A stretch of DNA of 64,000 nucleotides from Hymenobacter ruricola (GTDB taxonomy: Bacteria; Bacteroidota; Bacteroidia; Cytophagales; Hymenobacteraceae): the NCBI RefSeq assembly GCF_015694525.1, contig NZ_JADQDM010000002.1, positions 310,001 to 374,000 on the forward strand, in the 5' to 3' direction. A program made the translations under genes and the position numbers. Below, piece by piece: positions 33,845 to 43,213 of the stretch (positions are counted from its first letter, which is position 1; the number at the start of each line of letters is the position of its first letter). The notes beneath the pieces are model-generated. The model made no database searches. It saw only the letters and a program-made list of their open reading frames with translations, and was not told the DNA's origin.

Positions 33845-34825
33845 CTACGATATCCACTTAAACTTGTATTCCAGCTTGGGCACGGGCATGCGGTCGGCCA
33901 CGCGGCGCAGGCGGTTGGGTAGGGCCATGATGTAGTCGCGGGCCTTTTCGGCTTCGCCGGTGAGGTCTTTGACGTTCGCAATGTCCCAATCCACAATGAG
34001 CGAATCCAGGATGTCGGTGTAGTCGTTGCTGGTGTACACGCCCAGGCGTTGGGCGGCGTCGGTGAAGTGGCCGAAGGTTTTGCCCATTTCCACGCCCATT
34101 TCGCGCATGTAGTGGGCCGGCATCACGATTTTCTTGCGCATCATGTCCTCAAAGGCCAGCATCATCTCGCTCGGGTCGAGCTCAAAAATCTTGCTCACGA
34201 AGGCCTTGTACACGCGGGCGTGGCGGGTTTCGTCGCCGGCAATCATGCCGCAGATTTTGGAAAGCTGGTCGTCGCCGGCCTTGCGGGCCAGCTGGCCCAC
34301 GCGGCGGTGCGAAATGTTGGTGGCCTGCTCCTGGTAGCTCGTGTACACGAAGGCGCGGTAGGGGTCGTTGGCCGTGCCGAGGTCGAAGGCGTCGTTGATG
34401 AGGTACTGGGTGCTCACCTCAAACTCCCGCATGTTCACGCGGCCCGAGAGGTACAAATAGCGGTTCAGCAGGTCGCCGTGGCGGTTTTCTTCGGCCGTCC
34501 AGCCCCGAATCCACTCGGCCCAGCCGTTGTTGCGGTCGCGGTTGATGTTGTCGAGCTCGTGGAACCAGGCCTCGTAGTTGGGCAGGGCTTCCTCGGTGAT
34601 GGTGTCGCCGATGAGCACGGCCAGCAGGTCGTAGCTCAGGCTGCCGGCCCGTTCGCGCAGCTCCTTCACCTCGTCAAAAAACGTGTCGCGGCGCGAGTCG
34701 GGCAGGTAGTCGGCCGGCTGCCAGCTGTCTTCCACGCTCTTGAGGAAGGTGCTCATGTTTTCTTTCAAGTAGCCCTCCATTTGCTGGAGGACTTCGCCGC
34801 GGGTTATCGAGATGGAAGTTTGCAT
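33845..34825 (-). CDS. acyl-ACP desaturase (plant-type soluble di-iron, FA_desaturase_2)
   Basis: A 326-aa soluble enzyme that puts a cis double bond into acyl chains carried on ACP, using a di-iron centre and reduced ferredoxin. Both iron motifs are present: EENRH (E113, H116 in WTAEENRHGDLL) and DETRH (GDETRHARVYKAF); earlier Glu in YEAWFHELDN also fits. TSYQEQATNISHRR is a family hallmark. No membrane segments, unlike bacterial membrane desaturases. In Bacteroidota it supplies monounsaturated fatty acids for membrane fluidity. It is monocistronic with a possible GACCTTTG box at 34878-34885 and a terminator downstream. Length is normal for the family. Confidence 0.94.
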   Translation of the reverse strand: MQTSISITRGEVLQQMEGYLKENMSTFLKSVEDSWQPADYLPDSRRDTFFDEVKELRERAGSLSYDLLAVLIGDTITEEALPNYEAWFHELDNINRDRNNGWAEWIRGWTAEENRHGDLLNRYLYLSGRVNMREFEVSTQYLINDAFDLGTANDPYRAFVYTSYQEQATNISHRRVGQLARKAGDDQLSKICGMIAGDETRHARVYKAFVSKIFELDPSEMMLAFEDMMRKKIVMPAHYMREMGVEMGKTFGHFTDAAQRLGVYTSNDYTDILDSLIVDWDIANVKDLTGEAEKARDYIMALPNRLRRVADRMPVPKLEYKFKWIS

Positions 34826-34964
34826 GGGGTGGGGCGAAAAAACGTGAAGGGGTGGTGAAGAAACGCTTCTTGCGCAACAAAGGTCCGCCCGAACCGTAGG
34901 GGGCCGGGTATAAGATTATGGCATTGGGGCGGCTTGAAGCAGTAGAATGGGCGGTTTTCAGGCA

Positions 34965-36638
34965 CTAAGGCCCTTTGACCGGCCGTACCTCGTACACTTG
35001 CAGCGTGCTATCGGAGCCAATGGCCCGCCTTGGGCGGAGTTCCGCCCGCACGTTTGCCAGCTGCCAGCGCTTGTGCAGCCAGCCGGCGGCTTCCGGACTG
35101 AGCACCCACAAGGGCCGGGACGGCGGCCCGGCACCCAGCGCCAAGCGGCGCAGGCACTCGGTCTGGTCGGAAGTGCCGCTTAGGGCTTGGCGCAGGGCCG
35201 CTTGCGAGGGGTCGTGGGAAGTCCACCCTGAGAGCTGAAGCACGGGTTTGTGCTCGTCGAGCACCGTCTGGCCGAAGGGCGAAAGGCTTTTCAGCAAGTC
35301 ATTGGCCCCGGCCAGTATGAGTTGCCGGCCGCCGGCGGCTTGCTCAATGGCCCGCAGCGTTTGCAGATGGCCGGCCTGCTCCTGGCTCAAAACCTGGCGA
35401 CGGTGCCAGGTTTTGGCCCCGTACAGCAGCACAGTGGCCACGGCCGCCACGGCCCCAGCGCGCAGCAGCCCGGGCGAGAAGGCCGGTCGGGTTTCCACCC
35501 CCCGCCCCTTCCCAGATTCGGTAGGCCGGAATACAAACGCCAGGTTGGCCAACAGCCAGAAATCCAGTAGCGGCAGCTCCAGCCGCGGTGGCAGTTTGAG
35601 GATGCCCGCCAGGAACACGAGCGCCCCGGCAAACCCCGCCTGCACCAGCCAAAAACTGAACTGAAACCGCGCCCGGCGCGTGGCCACCAGCCCCGTCGCA
35701 ACCAGGGCCAGCAGCAACGGGAAATAGTCGCGCAGCAGCAGCCCGGCCCGCAGGCGCAGCTTGGCCGGCACCTCGTGCGTCACAAAGTCGCGGGCATTGA
35801 AGGCATAGGCGCGCTGGCAAAGTGCCTCGTTCACCAGCGCGGAGTCGCCCATCAGCCACAGGCCCACGGCGGCCGTGCCCAGGCTATCGGCCGGGGTGCG
35901 GGACTGCGGGCGGAGCTGGTCGAAATCGAGAATGCGGGCAAAATACCGGTCGCGGGCCTGGGCATGGGCCTGCTCGGGCGTTTGCCCGCCGGCGGCCAGC
36001 GCGGTGGCCAGGGCCAGCAGGACGGCCCCGCTCCCCAGCACCGGCGCGGCGCGGCGCCAGCTGCCCGCCAGCCACCCGGCGGCCGGCAGCGCCGCTGCCA
36101 GGCCCAGCACCGCCAGGCTGGGCCGCATGAGCCACGCCGCCAGCAGCGCCGCCAGCCCCACCGCCAGCGCCCCGCGCCGCCCCGGCCGCTGGGCCGCAAA
36201 CAGCACGCCCGCGCCGGCCAGCAGCAGCGCCACCCGCACGTAGCTGAACCACTGCCAGTGCTCCAGCCAGGCCAGCCCAAAAAACCCCACCAGGACCAGC
36301 ACCGCCAGGCCCGGGCGGCCCCGCGCCCGCAGCAGCTTGTCGAGAACGGCAAAGACCAGCACGGTGGCCGCGCTCAGCAGCGCCCCCAGCAGCAGCCCAA
36401 ACCACGGCACCGCGGGCGCGGCCGCGTAGGCCGCCGCCAGCGCGTGCCCGTAGCCGTGAAAATACAGCGGCACCGAAGCCACCGGCCGCGCCGCGATTAC
36501 CCCGGAAAAAAGCCAGGCCAGCGACAGGTCGTCGTTGGCTTCGCAGTAGCTGCCCAGGCCCGCCACCGTGGTCGCCACCAGCCCCAGGGGCAGCAGCACC
36601 ACGCGCAGAAAAACGGCGAAACGGGAATGACTCGGCAC
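34965..36638 (-). CDS. polytopic membrane protein of unknown function (glycan-block)
   Basis: A 557-aa protein with about ten hydrophobic segments between residues 10 and 350 and a soluble C-terminal part (from about 390, LRAIEQAAGGRQLILAGANDLLKSL). The start is GTG 36638. The first loop has short acidic motif YCEANDDLSLAW, a position where glycosyltransferase C-superfamily proteins often place catalytic acids, and its neighbours are a GT2 and an oxygenase; a lipid-sugar-dependent glycosyltransferase is possible but unproven. It is the last gene of a three-gene leftward set, 46 bases after the oxygenase stop. No named family is claimed. Confidence 0.7.
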   Translation of the reverse strand: MPSHSRFAVFLRVVLLPLGLVATTVAGLGSYCEANDDLSLAWLFSGVIAARPVASVPLYFHGYGHALAAAYAAAPAVPWFGLLLGALLSAATVLVFAVLDKLLRARGRPGLAVLVLVGFFGLAWLEHWQWFSYVRVALLLAGAGVLFAAQRPGRRGALAVGLAALLAAWLMRPSLAVLGLAAALPAAGWLAGSWRRAAPVLGSGAVLLALATALAAGGQTPEQAHAQARDRYFARILDFDQLRPQSRTPADSLGTAAVGLWLMGDSALVNEALCQRAYAFNARDFVTHEVPAKLRLRAGLLLRDYFPLLLALVATGLVATRRARFQFSFWLVQAGFAGALVFLAGILKLPPRLELPLLDFWLLANLAFVFRPTESGKGRGVETRPAFSPGLLRAGAVAAVATVLLYGAKTWHRRQVLSQEQAGHLQTLRAIEQAAGGRQLILAGANDLLKSLSPFGQTVLDEHKPVLQLSGWTSHDPSQAALRQALSGTSDQTECLRRLALGAGPPSRPLWVLSPEAAGWLHKRWQLANVRAELRPRRAIGSDSTLQVYEVRPVKGP

Positions 36639-36684
36639 GGCGGCAAATCGAAATGAAGCCGCTAAGAAACGCGCTGGGCCAGCA

Positions 36685-37536
36685 TCAGGCCCGCCAAAAG
36701 CGCATTTCCAGCGACACGCGGGTGGCGTCGGGGTTGAGGTTGGCGGCGGCGCCGTGCAGCAGGTAAGGCGAAAACACCAGCACTTCGTCGGGCCCGGGGT
36801 TGGGCCGAATCAGGTGGAGCGGGCGGGCCGGGCGCAGCACGCCGGGCACCGTGTAGGGCACGCCGTGGAAGATGGCGCCGCCGGCCGTGCGCTCCACGGC
36901 GCTTTCGGGCCAGTGGTGGCTGCCCGGCACCAGCGCCAGCGCCGACTGCGCGGTGCTGCCCGCCACGGGCAAATAAATGTTGAGCGCGTGGCGGTAGCGC
37001 GGCAGCCAGGCGTCGCGGTGCAGCGGGTTCTGGTCGGCGCGGTGCGGCCGCACGATGCGCAGGTGAAACACCGCCTCGTTCACGTTGGGGTTGAACGCCC
37101 GCACCGGCTGGCCGCAGGCGGCACTCACCAGGGCTTCGAGCACGGCGGGCGGCACGGGCAGCCGCGCCAGGTCGTACACCTTGGTTTGGGCGATGACGGC
37201 CAGGTGGCGGCCGGCATCGTCGCCGATGGCGTGGTGGTACTGGCTGATGTCGAAATCCGGCGCCACCGCGCAGCCCGCGCCGCGCAAGGCCTCGCGCAGC
37301 AGCTCGGCCAGGCCGGCCTGCAGCTGCGCCTGGGCGCCGGCGGGCAGGCCCGGCACCACGGCAAAGCCCGCCGCGGCCCACGGCGCCCGGGCGCTCAGGT
37401 CCTCGTCCGACGCCAGCAGCACGGCGTCGGGGAGGCCCACCGCCGGGGCGCCTTCCACCTGGTAGGCCACCGGCTGGCCGGCCACGTGCAGCCGCCGAAG
37501 CGGAGAATCCTGGGGGGCGGGGTCGGGCTGGGTCAT
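36685..37536 (-). CDS. phytanoyl-CoA dioxygenase-like 2-oxoglutarate/Fe(II) oxygenase
   Basis: A 283-aa cytoplasmic protein with the iron triad of the PhyH branch: HRD (H173, D175 in LHRDAWLP) and H261 (FSPYLLHGAAANLN), followed by the 2-oxoglutarate-binding Arg in ATRVSLEM. The middle DISQYHHAIG and LALVPGSHHWPES also fit this family. It should hydroxylate an organic substrate, perhaps a sugar or lipid. Position between a GT2 and a polytopic membrane protein suggests a role in surface glycan modification, but that is inferred from neighbourhood alone. It overlaps nothing; 64 bases separate it from the GT2 stop. Confidence 0.8.
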   Translation of the reverse strand: MTQPDPAPQDSPLRRLHVAGQPVAYQVEGAPAVGLPDAVLLASDEDLSARAPWAAAGFAVVPGLPAGAQAQLQAGLAELLREALRGAGCAVAPDFDISQYHHAIGDDAGRHLAVIAQTKVYDLARLPVPPAVLEALVSAACGQPVRAFNPNVNEAVFHLRIVRPHRADQNPLHRDAWLPRYRHALNIYLPVAGSTAQSALALVPGSHHWPESAVERTAGGAIFHGVPYTVPGVLRPARPLHLIRPNPGPDEVLVFSPYLLHGAAANLNPDATRVSLEMRFWRA

Positions 37537-37600
37537 GACGAGTCAGGCGCAGGCCCTCGCAGTGGCAGTGAAAGTTGGAACAACAAAAGTAACAGCCCTT

Positions 37601-38554
37601 CTACGCAAACAGTCCGCTCCAGATGGCCAAAGCCCGCTCCGGCAGCGCCGGGCGCGTCACCTGGCGCAACAGGCTGTACAGTTCCCGCACTTCGGCGTGG
37701 CGCCGGCGCCGGGCGGCCTGGCGCAGCTCCCAGCGCACCCGCGTGGCCAGGGCGCGGCGCTCGGCGGGCGTGCGCACCAACGCCAAGGCCTTCTCGCACA
37801 CCCGGATGGTGGAAGTCAGGTAGGGGTCGTGGGGCTGGTAGGCCCGGGCGCTCATGCTGCGCGGGTGCTTGCGCTTGCGGGTCGTCACGGCGTCCAGGTA
37901 CAGAAACTGCCAGTCGCGGCTGGCCCGCACCCAGAAGTCGAAGTCCTCGTAGGCCAGGGTTTCGTCGTAGCCGCCCAGCGCGGCCAGGCAGGCGCGCCGC
38001 ATGAGCATGGTGGGCGTGCTGATGAAGTAGCGGGCCAGCACGTCGGCCAGTACCCAGCCGCTGGCGGGGCGGGGCCGCAGCCCGCCGGCGCCGTCGGGCT
38101 GGTGGTGCCGGCCCAGCAAGTGGCCCGCCTCGTCAATCAGCTCGGCGTTGGAATACACCATGCCCACGGTGGCATCGGCAGACCGGAACGCGGCAACTTG
38201 TAGCGCCACCCGTTCGGGCAGCAGCACGTCGTCGGTGGCAAAGTCAATCACGAACTCGCCCCGGCTCTGGCGGAAAGCCTGGTTGAAGGCCCGGCAGTTG
38301 CCCACGTTTTCGGGCAGCAGCAGCAGGTGCCAGCCGGGGCAGCGAGCGGCGTACTCGCGCAGGATGGCGGGGCTGCCGTCGGTGCTGGCGTCGTCCACGA
38401 GCCACACTTCCAGCTGCGGGTAGGTTTGGGCCAGAATGGAATCCAGGGCCTCGCGCAGGAACGGGGCGTGGTTGTGGCACAGCGCCACCACCGTGACCAC
38501 GGGCGCCGCCGGGTGGGCCGAAGCAGAAGAAGCAGTAGGCGCGGAAGCGGCCAT
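37601..38554 (-). CDS. family 2 glycosyltransferase
   Basis: A 317-aa GT-A glycosyltransferase. VTVVALCHNHAPFLREALDSIL starts the fold (given in parts here), VDDASTDGS holds the nucleotide-sugar Asp pair, and FATDD is the DxD-like metal motif; GGYDETLAYEDFDFWVRA is the acceptor-site ED motif. The C-terminal region is basic and helical. No membrane segment. ATG 38554 is preferred over a TTG at 38563. It is the first gene of the leftward set with the oxygenase and the membrane protein; likely adds a sugar in O-antigen, capsule or exopolysaccharide synthesis. Sugar and acceptor are unknown. Confidence 0.9.
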   Translation of the reverse strand: MAASAPTASSASAHPAAPVVTVVALCHNHAPFLREALDSILAQTYPQLEVWLVDDASTDGSPAILREYAARCPGWHLLLLPENVGNCRAFNQAFRQSRGEFVIDFATDDVLLPERVALQVAAFRSADATVGMVYSNAELIDEAGHLLGRHHQPDGAGGLRPRPASGWVLADVLARYFISTPTMLMRRACLAALGGYDETLAYEDFDFWVRASRDWQFLYLDAVTTRKRKHPRSMSARAYQPHDPYLTSTIRVCEKALALVRTPAERRALATRVRWELRQAARRRRHAEVRELYSLLRQVTRPALPERALAIWSGLFA

Positions 38555-38811
38555 GAAATGCAAATGAGAATAGGCGGCGCGGCGCAGTAATTCGTTTTTA
38601 TCGGAACCGTTGCGGCAGTGGGCTCCGGCGCAGGCCGGCGGGCGGGCGTTGGCGGCTGGCCCAACCGCTTCCCCGCAAAGAAAAGCCCAAACAGCAGGAT
38701 GCTGGCCCCCGGCCGCCCGGCGCCCGGCCGCGCCGGGCCGCCCCTCCGGCCGCTCATTGCCTGATTCTCGCTACATTAGCCCTCGAACCTTTTCCCAATC
38801 TATCCCAACGC

Positions 38812-41242
38812 ATGAAACACCCCTACGCTGCCCTGGGCCGACTGGCCCTGCTGGCCCTCGCCCTCGGTGCCCGCACCGGCTTCGGGCAAGTCCCCCCCCC
38901 CCGCAACCCTAGCCATGCCGGCTAGCCTGCGCGCCCCCGCCGAACCGAACACCGCCCCCGCCCCCGTGCCATCGGTCGTTGTCGACCCTCCCCAGGACCC
39001 CAACCTCGTGCGGGTGGTGTACGACGGCGTCAACGCCGTGTGCGCCGGCGACCACCTCACCGTGACAGCCCTCGGCGGCAACGGCACCTACAGTTGGAGC
39101 ACCACCGGAAACCTCAATCCGCGGCTTTCGGCCAATACAGGCGCCACGGTGGTGGTCGGGCCGCTGGTGACCACCACCTACACCGTGACGAGCACCAACC
39201 CCAGCACCGGGGCGCCCACCACGGCCACTTTCATCGTGAACGTGCTGCAAAACTGCTGCCCCAAAAACCGCAACCGCAGCTACATCAAAGAAGTCTCGGG
39301 CACGCTGTTCAACAGCAGCGCCACCAACCCTTTCATCGACCAAACCACTGGCAATCCCTTCCCGGCGGGCACCCGCTTCCGCTTCACCGACCTCAGCGCC
39401 AACCCGATTATTTTCAGTGGCCTGGCCTTCCAGCCGCCCATGGGCAGCGTGCTGATGGTGCCTGGCGGCAAAGACCTCTACCTGCAGGACGGCGCCAGCC
39501 TGAATCTGTCCGGCGTGAGCATCACCGCCGATTGCGACGACATGTGGGGCAAGCTGTGGGTGCGCAACTCGGCGGCCGGCATCAGCAGCACCTTCACGGA
39601 TGGCGCCACCGCCGACCCAACCACCACCGTTCAGGCATCGGCGCCCGGCCTGACGTCGCTGCGCAACCAAGTGAGCCATAGCCTGGGCGGCATCGAATTT
39701 GAGCAGCCTTCGCCAACGGTTACCACGCCATCGGGGGCGGTGAACGTGCCCTACTGCCGGCTTACCAATACCGACTTCCTGCACAACGAGCGCAGCATTG
39801 CCCTGTACCGCAGCCAGTACGGCGAAAACATCCGACAGGGCGTCAACTATACCTATGTTACTTACTCGGCTTTTGATTCTAATCCGAGTCGGTTCAAGGC
39901 TCCCAAGCTGTTCCCGTCCGGCAACGTCAACTATCCGCATTATTCCCAATACAACGTGCTGTTTACCGGCTTCGGGGGTACCTGGGGACATAATTCGCAC
40001 ACCCGCACGCTTTTCGGCTTTCACTCCCCCGATGATGGTCAGATAGCCGCGTTGTTGGTCCAGGATAGTCAATTCGCGGACTGCTATCTGGCGGGCATCA
40101 ACGTGAACACCTCTAATCAGGGTGGCGGCGGTGCTACCGGAGACCGGGTTATTTATTCGGAAGACAATTCGTTTTCCTTCCCAACTATACTGAGCCTGCC
40201 CACCACGCCGCAGTTTGCCAATGCCATTGCCGCCGATGTGGCCGACCAGGTAGCGGAAACGCGAGGCATATACAGCAAAAATGCCACCACCGGTATTTAC
40301 CGGTCCACGTTCACCCAGGCTGTTGATTCGTACTCGGACTTCACTTTCTTCGAGCGCAGCAACAAGCAGATTGGTGTGAAGGGTGGGCACGTCGGGGTAT
40401 TTTATGAAAGTCGTTGCACCCTGCTTTACACCGGGCTGGAGCTGACGGAGGTTACTTACCCAATGGTGCTGGACTACAACGTGTTCACGGCTTGCAGCCG
40501 GGGCGTCACGGCCCAAGGCCGGGGAGTCGGCCTCAAGTCAACGGGGCCGAACAGTCCATACGTCACGGTTTCGTTGAAGATGAATTGCAACACCTTTGAC
40601 AGGGGAGACGGCAACAGGCCCGGCACGGCCTACGGGGTGTACCTGGGCCCGACGTCGCAGATTACATTCGACCCGCTGCCCTCAGGAAACCCGGGTCCCG
40701 CCCCGGTCCTCACCAATAAGTTCTTGGATTATAACACCGGTATTAGTGGCTTTTTTGCACTCTACAACCTTGGCGCTTCCTCCCCGCCTGTAACTTATAC
40801 GACTTATGGAAACTATATCTTAAGACCCAATCCTACGCAACCCGGCATCTTATTAGGGCATAGCGACCTATCAGCGCTGTGCATTCCAGGTAATGTCACC
40901 CTACTTGCGAATGGTACTTATGACCCAAATATTGGGGCAGTATGTGGGTTCGGTAATCCAGGCTTGGAGCGTGGAGTCCGCGAACAAAGCGACCTAAAGT
41001 CAAGCAGCCCCAATCCCGCCTCTGACCACACGACATTGAACTATATCCTAGCGCCAAGTATCAGCATGGCGGAATTACAAATTCGGCGAAGCATCGATGG
41101 GAAGTTGGTATATCAAAGCACGCTTCTTCCAAACAGTAGCTCCCATGAGGTGCAGATACGCGGCTGGCAGGCTGGGTTGTATATCGCCACAATGCTCACA
41201 AATAAGATTCCAGTGAAGTCCGTTAAACTTTCCGTGCTATGA
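38812..41242 (+). CDS. T9SS surface protein, out of frame at an 11-C tract after the signal peptide
   Basis: ATG 38812 starts a perfect signal peptide (MKHPYAALGRLALLALALG...GFGQ) but the frame hits TAG at 38923. The main frame (to 41242) has no signal peptide of its own: it opens ATLAMPASLRAPAEPN right after the C-run 38892-38902. With ten C instead of eleven the two join as ...GQVPPPATLAMP. Beyond it: a PKD-like domain (GDHLTVTALGGNGTYSWS), a long beta-rich region with repeated NTxxF and VxFTxxG pieces resembling a beta-helix, and a type A T9SS-like end (SSPNPASDHTTLNY...GWQAGLYIA). The gene becomes visibly AT-richer from about 39840. Stop overlaps the ATG of the next gene (ATGA). Either a phase-variable gene in OFF state or a homopolymer sequencing error. 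Confidence 0.75.
38892..38902 (+). repeat. homopolymer tract of 11 C
   Basis: Eleven consecutive C directly after the codons for the signal peptide end (GFGQV). Loss of one C (or gain of two) restores the downstream frame. Confidence 0.9.
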
Positions 41243-43089
41243 AGTTGCTACGTAAAATTCTTTATCTTTTGGCCTTTCTATGGGGGGGGCTGAGTTCTTC
41301 AATGGCTCAGCCGACCCGCGTCTGGCAACGCACTTACGTTTATCCTTATCGTGCTGGTGAAGAACTCATCCGTCTCTCACCCAAAAAGCTGTTGGGGGTG
41401 GGCTCTTCGCTAGGGGGAAGAAACGACACCATTGACCATGCGGCGTGCCTGTGGTTTTACAATAACCAAGGAGATACCGTTCGTACCGTTCGGAATCTAC
41501 GCAGCCGGGAGGTTGTTTTCCAACGAATATTTCCGCCAACCTTTGCTTACGGGGCCGCTGTGCGTACCCGAAACGGAGAGTTTTTAGTTAATGGCCTACG
41601 GCGGCGGGGTACTGTAAACGGCGCGACCATTCCAGAAGCAGCCTTTATGTCCCGCGTCGATTCATTGGGCGCGATTAAGTGGACGCAGTATTATACCTTC
41701 AACGGACAGTCTGTGGGCGGGTATTTACTGGGTTTGCCCGACGATGGCGCTATTGCGGTGGGTGCCATCCTGCGGCAGGTTACGAGTTCTGTTTTCGCGT
41801 CCGTCGCGGTAACGTCGCGCTTCGATTCGCTTGGCAACGTGGGGCAGCAGCGCATCATTGGCCGAACATACTCCACTGTCAACCGCGTGGCTACGCTGCC
41901 CGACGGCACCTATGCCCTAGCCGGCTACGAAGAGCGTCAGGTACCTGGCTCTGGCACTGTGCGGGCCGACGGCTGGCTGCTGCGCCTCACCGCCAACGGC
42001 GACACGCTTGGCGGCCGTTATTTCGGTACTCCCTCCCAAACCGAATTCTGGCAGGACGTGCGCGCAGCTCCCCACAATGGTCTGCTCCTCACCGGCGGCG
42101 CCAGCCCAGGCAACAACCGCTCGCAGGGTTGGCTCATGGAACTTGACAGCCTGGGGCAGGTGCGTTGGCAACAGCGCATTCCTGCTTCTTTCGGCCCCAC
42201 CACCCCAAATTATGCGCTGCAACACGGACGGCCGTTGCAAAACGGCGACGTTCTGGTTAGCGGCTACCGTCTGCTGCCTGGTTCCCTCACCCAAACGCAG
42301 GATACTTACCAAGCCGTGTACCGTCCCGATGGCGTCGGTGGGGCCACGGCCGTATGGGAGCGCATCATTCCCATTAGCGCCAACGAGCCTTACACCGGCA
42401 GCCTCGATTTGAGCGCGGCCGGTGAGGTAACCATCACGGGTCAAGTCTATCCGCCACCAAACACGGTACCGGCTAACCAGTTGTTGTCCCACCTGCGGCT
42501 GCAGCTCACCGAGCGGCCCTACGTGCCCGACCTGTGCCAGACCCCGCCGCAACTCGCGCTGGGCTTCGCCCCCACCGCCGGCGGCGACAGCCTGCGCTTC
42601 GTGGGCCTGCCCACGCCCGGCCCGCGCTACGCCCAGGTGGTGCGCTGGCGCTGGGACTTCGGCGACGGCACCTCCTTCGACGGCCCCGCGCCCCCGCCCC
42701 ACCGCTACGCCCCCGGCCAGGGGGCCGGCACGGCCGTGCGCCTCACCATCACCAACAACCTGGGCTGCACCGCCTCGGCCGTGGCCTTTCCCTTCGCCCT
42801 GGCCACCGCCGCCCAGCGCGCCCTGCAGGCCGGCCTCGGCGTGTTTCCCAACCCGGCCCCCGCCGGCGGGGCGGCCGTTACGGTGCAGCTGCCGGGCCTG
42901 CACGCCCAGCCGCCCGTGGCCGCCGAGCTGTGCAACGCCCTGGGCCAGGTGGTGCGGCGCGACCATTGGGCCCCGGCTCAGCTGGCCCAGGGCGCGCCCC
43001 TGCCCCTCGGCGGCCTGGCCCCCGGCGTGTACGCCCTGCGCCTGCGCGCGGCTGAGGGCACGCTGGTCAAGCGACTGGTGGTGCAGTAA
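41239..43089 (+). CDS. secreted protein with PKD domain and T9SS sorting domain
   Basis: A 616-aa protein whose ATG overlaps the previous stop by four bases, so translation is probably coupled. Signal peptide LRKILYLLAFLWGGLSSSMAQ; a run of eight G (41282-41289) encodes W-G-G in it. The body has repeating units of the type LLRLTANGDTLGGRYFG, LMELDSLGQVRWQQRI and LPDGTYALAGYE, which suggest a beta-propeller. A PKD domain follows (VVRWRWDFGDGTSFDG), then the T9SS type A end (GVFPNPAPAGGAAVT...LAPGVYALRL). The first third is AT-richer than the last third. Both overlapping genes probably encode cell-surface partners; ligand unknown. Confidence 0.88.
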   Translation: MKLLRKILYLLAFLWGGLSSSMAQPTRVWQRTYVYPYRAGEELIRLSPKKLLGVGSSLGGRNDTIDHAACLWFYNNQGDTVRTVRNLRSREVVFQRIFPPTFAYGAAVRTRNGEFLVNGLRRRGTVNGATIPEAAFMSRVDSLGAIKWTQYYTFNGQSVGGYLLGLPDDGAIAVGAILRQVTSSVFASVAVTSRFDSLGNVGQQRIIGRTYSTVNRVATLPDGTYALAGYEERQVPGSGTVRADGWLLRLTANGDTLGGRYFGTPSQTEFWQDVRAAPHNGLLLTGGASPGNNRSQGWLMELDSLGQVRWQQRIPASFGPTTPNYALQHGRPLQNGDVLVSGYRLLPGSLTQTQDTYQAVYRPDGVGGATAVWERIIPISANEPYTGSLDLSAAGEVTITGQVYPPPNTVPANQLLSHLRLQLTERPYVPDLCQTPPQLALGFAPTAGGDSLRFVGLPTPGPRYAQVVRWRWDFGDGTSFDGPAPPPHRYAPGQGAGTAVRLTITNNLGCTASAVAFPFALATAAQRALQAGLGVFPNPAPAGGAAVTVQLPGLHAQPPVAAELCNALGQVVRRDHWAPAQLAQGAPLPLGGLAPGVYALRLRAAEGTLVKRLVVQ

Positions 43090-43142
43090 GGGCCGTGGTC
43101 ATGGCGCGTGCGGTGCGGCCCCCGTCCCGTACTAATTGCGAG

Positions 43143-43174
43143 AAAGCCCCGGCACTACAGTGTACCGGGGCTTT
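43143..43174. terminator. bidirectional terminator
   Basis: A 10-bp stem (aaagccccgg with ccggggcttt, 12-base loop) with A's on one side and five T's on the other, between the convergent T9SS gene and the flippase gene. Confidence 0.85.
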
Positions 43175-43213
43175 TTAGTCAGAAGAAAGTTCTGGTTTTA
43201 ATAGGACAGCGTG

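Noticed and set aside
33657..33857. Short minus-strand ORF (66 aa) between kinase and desaturase
   Set aside because: It overlaps the desaturase terminator and end, is not coupled to any gene, and shows no family or signal.
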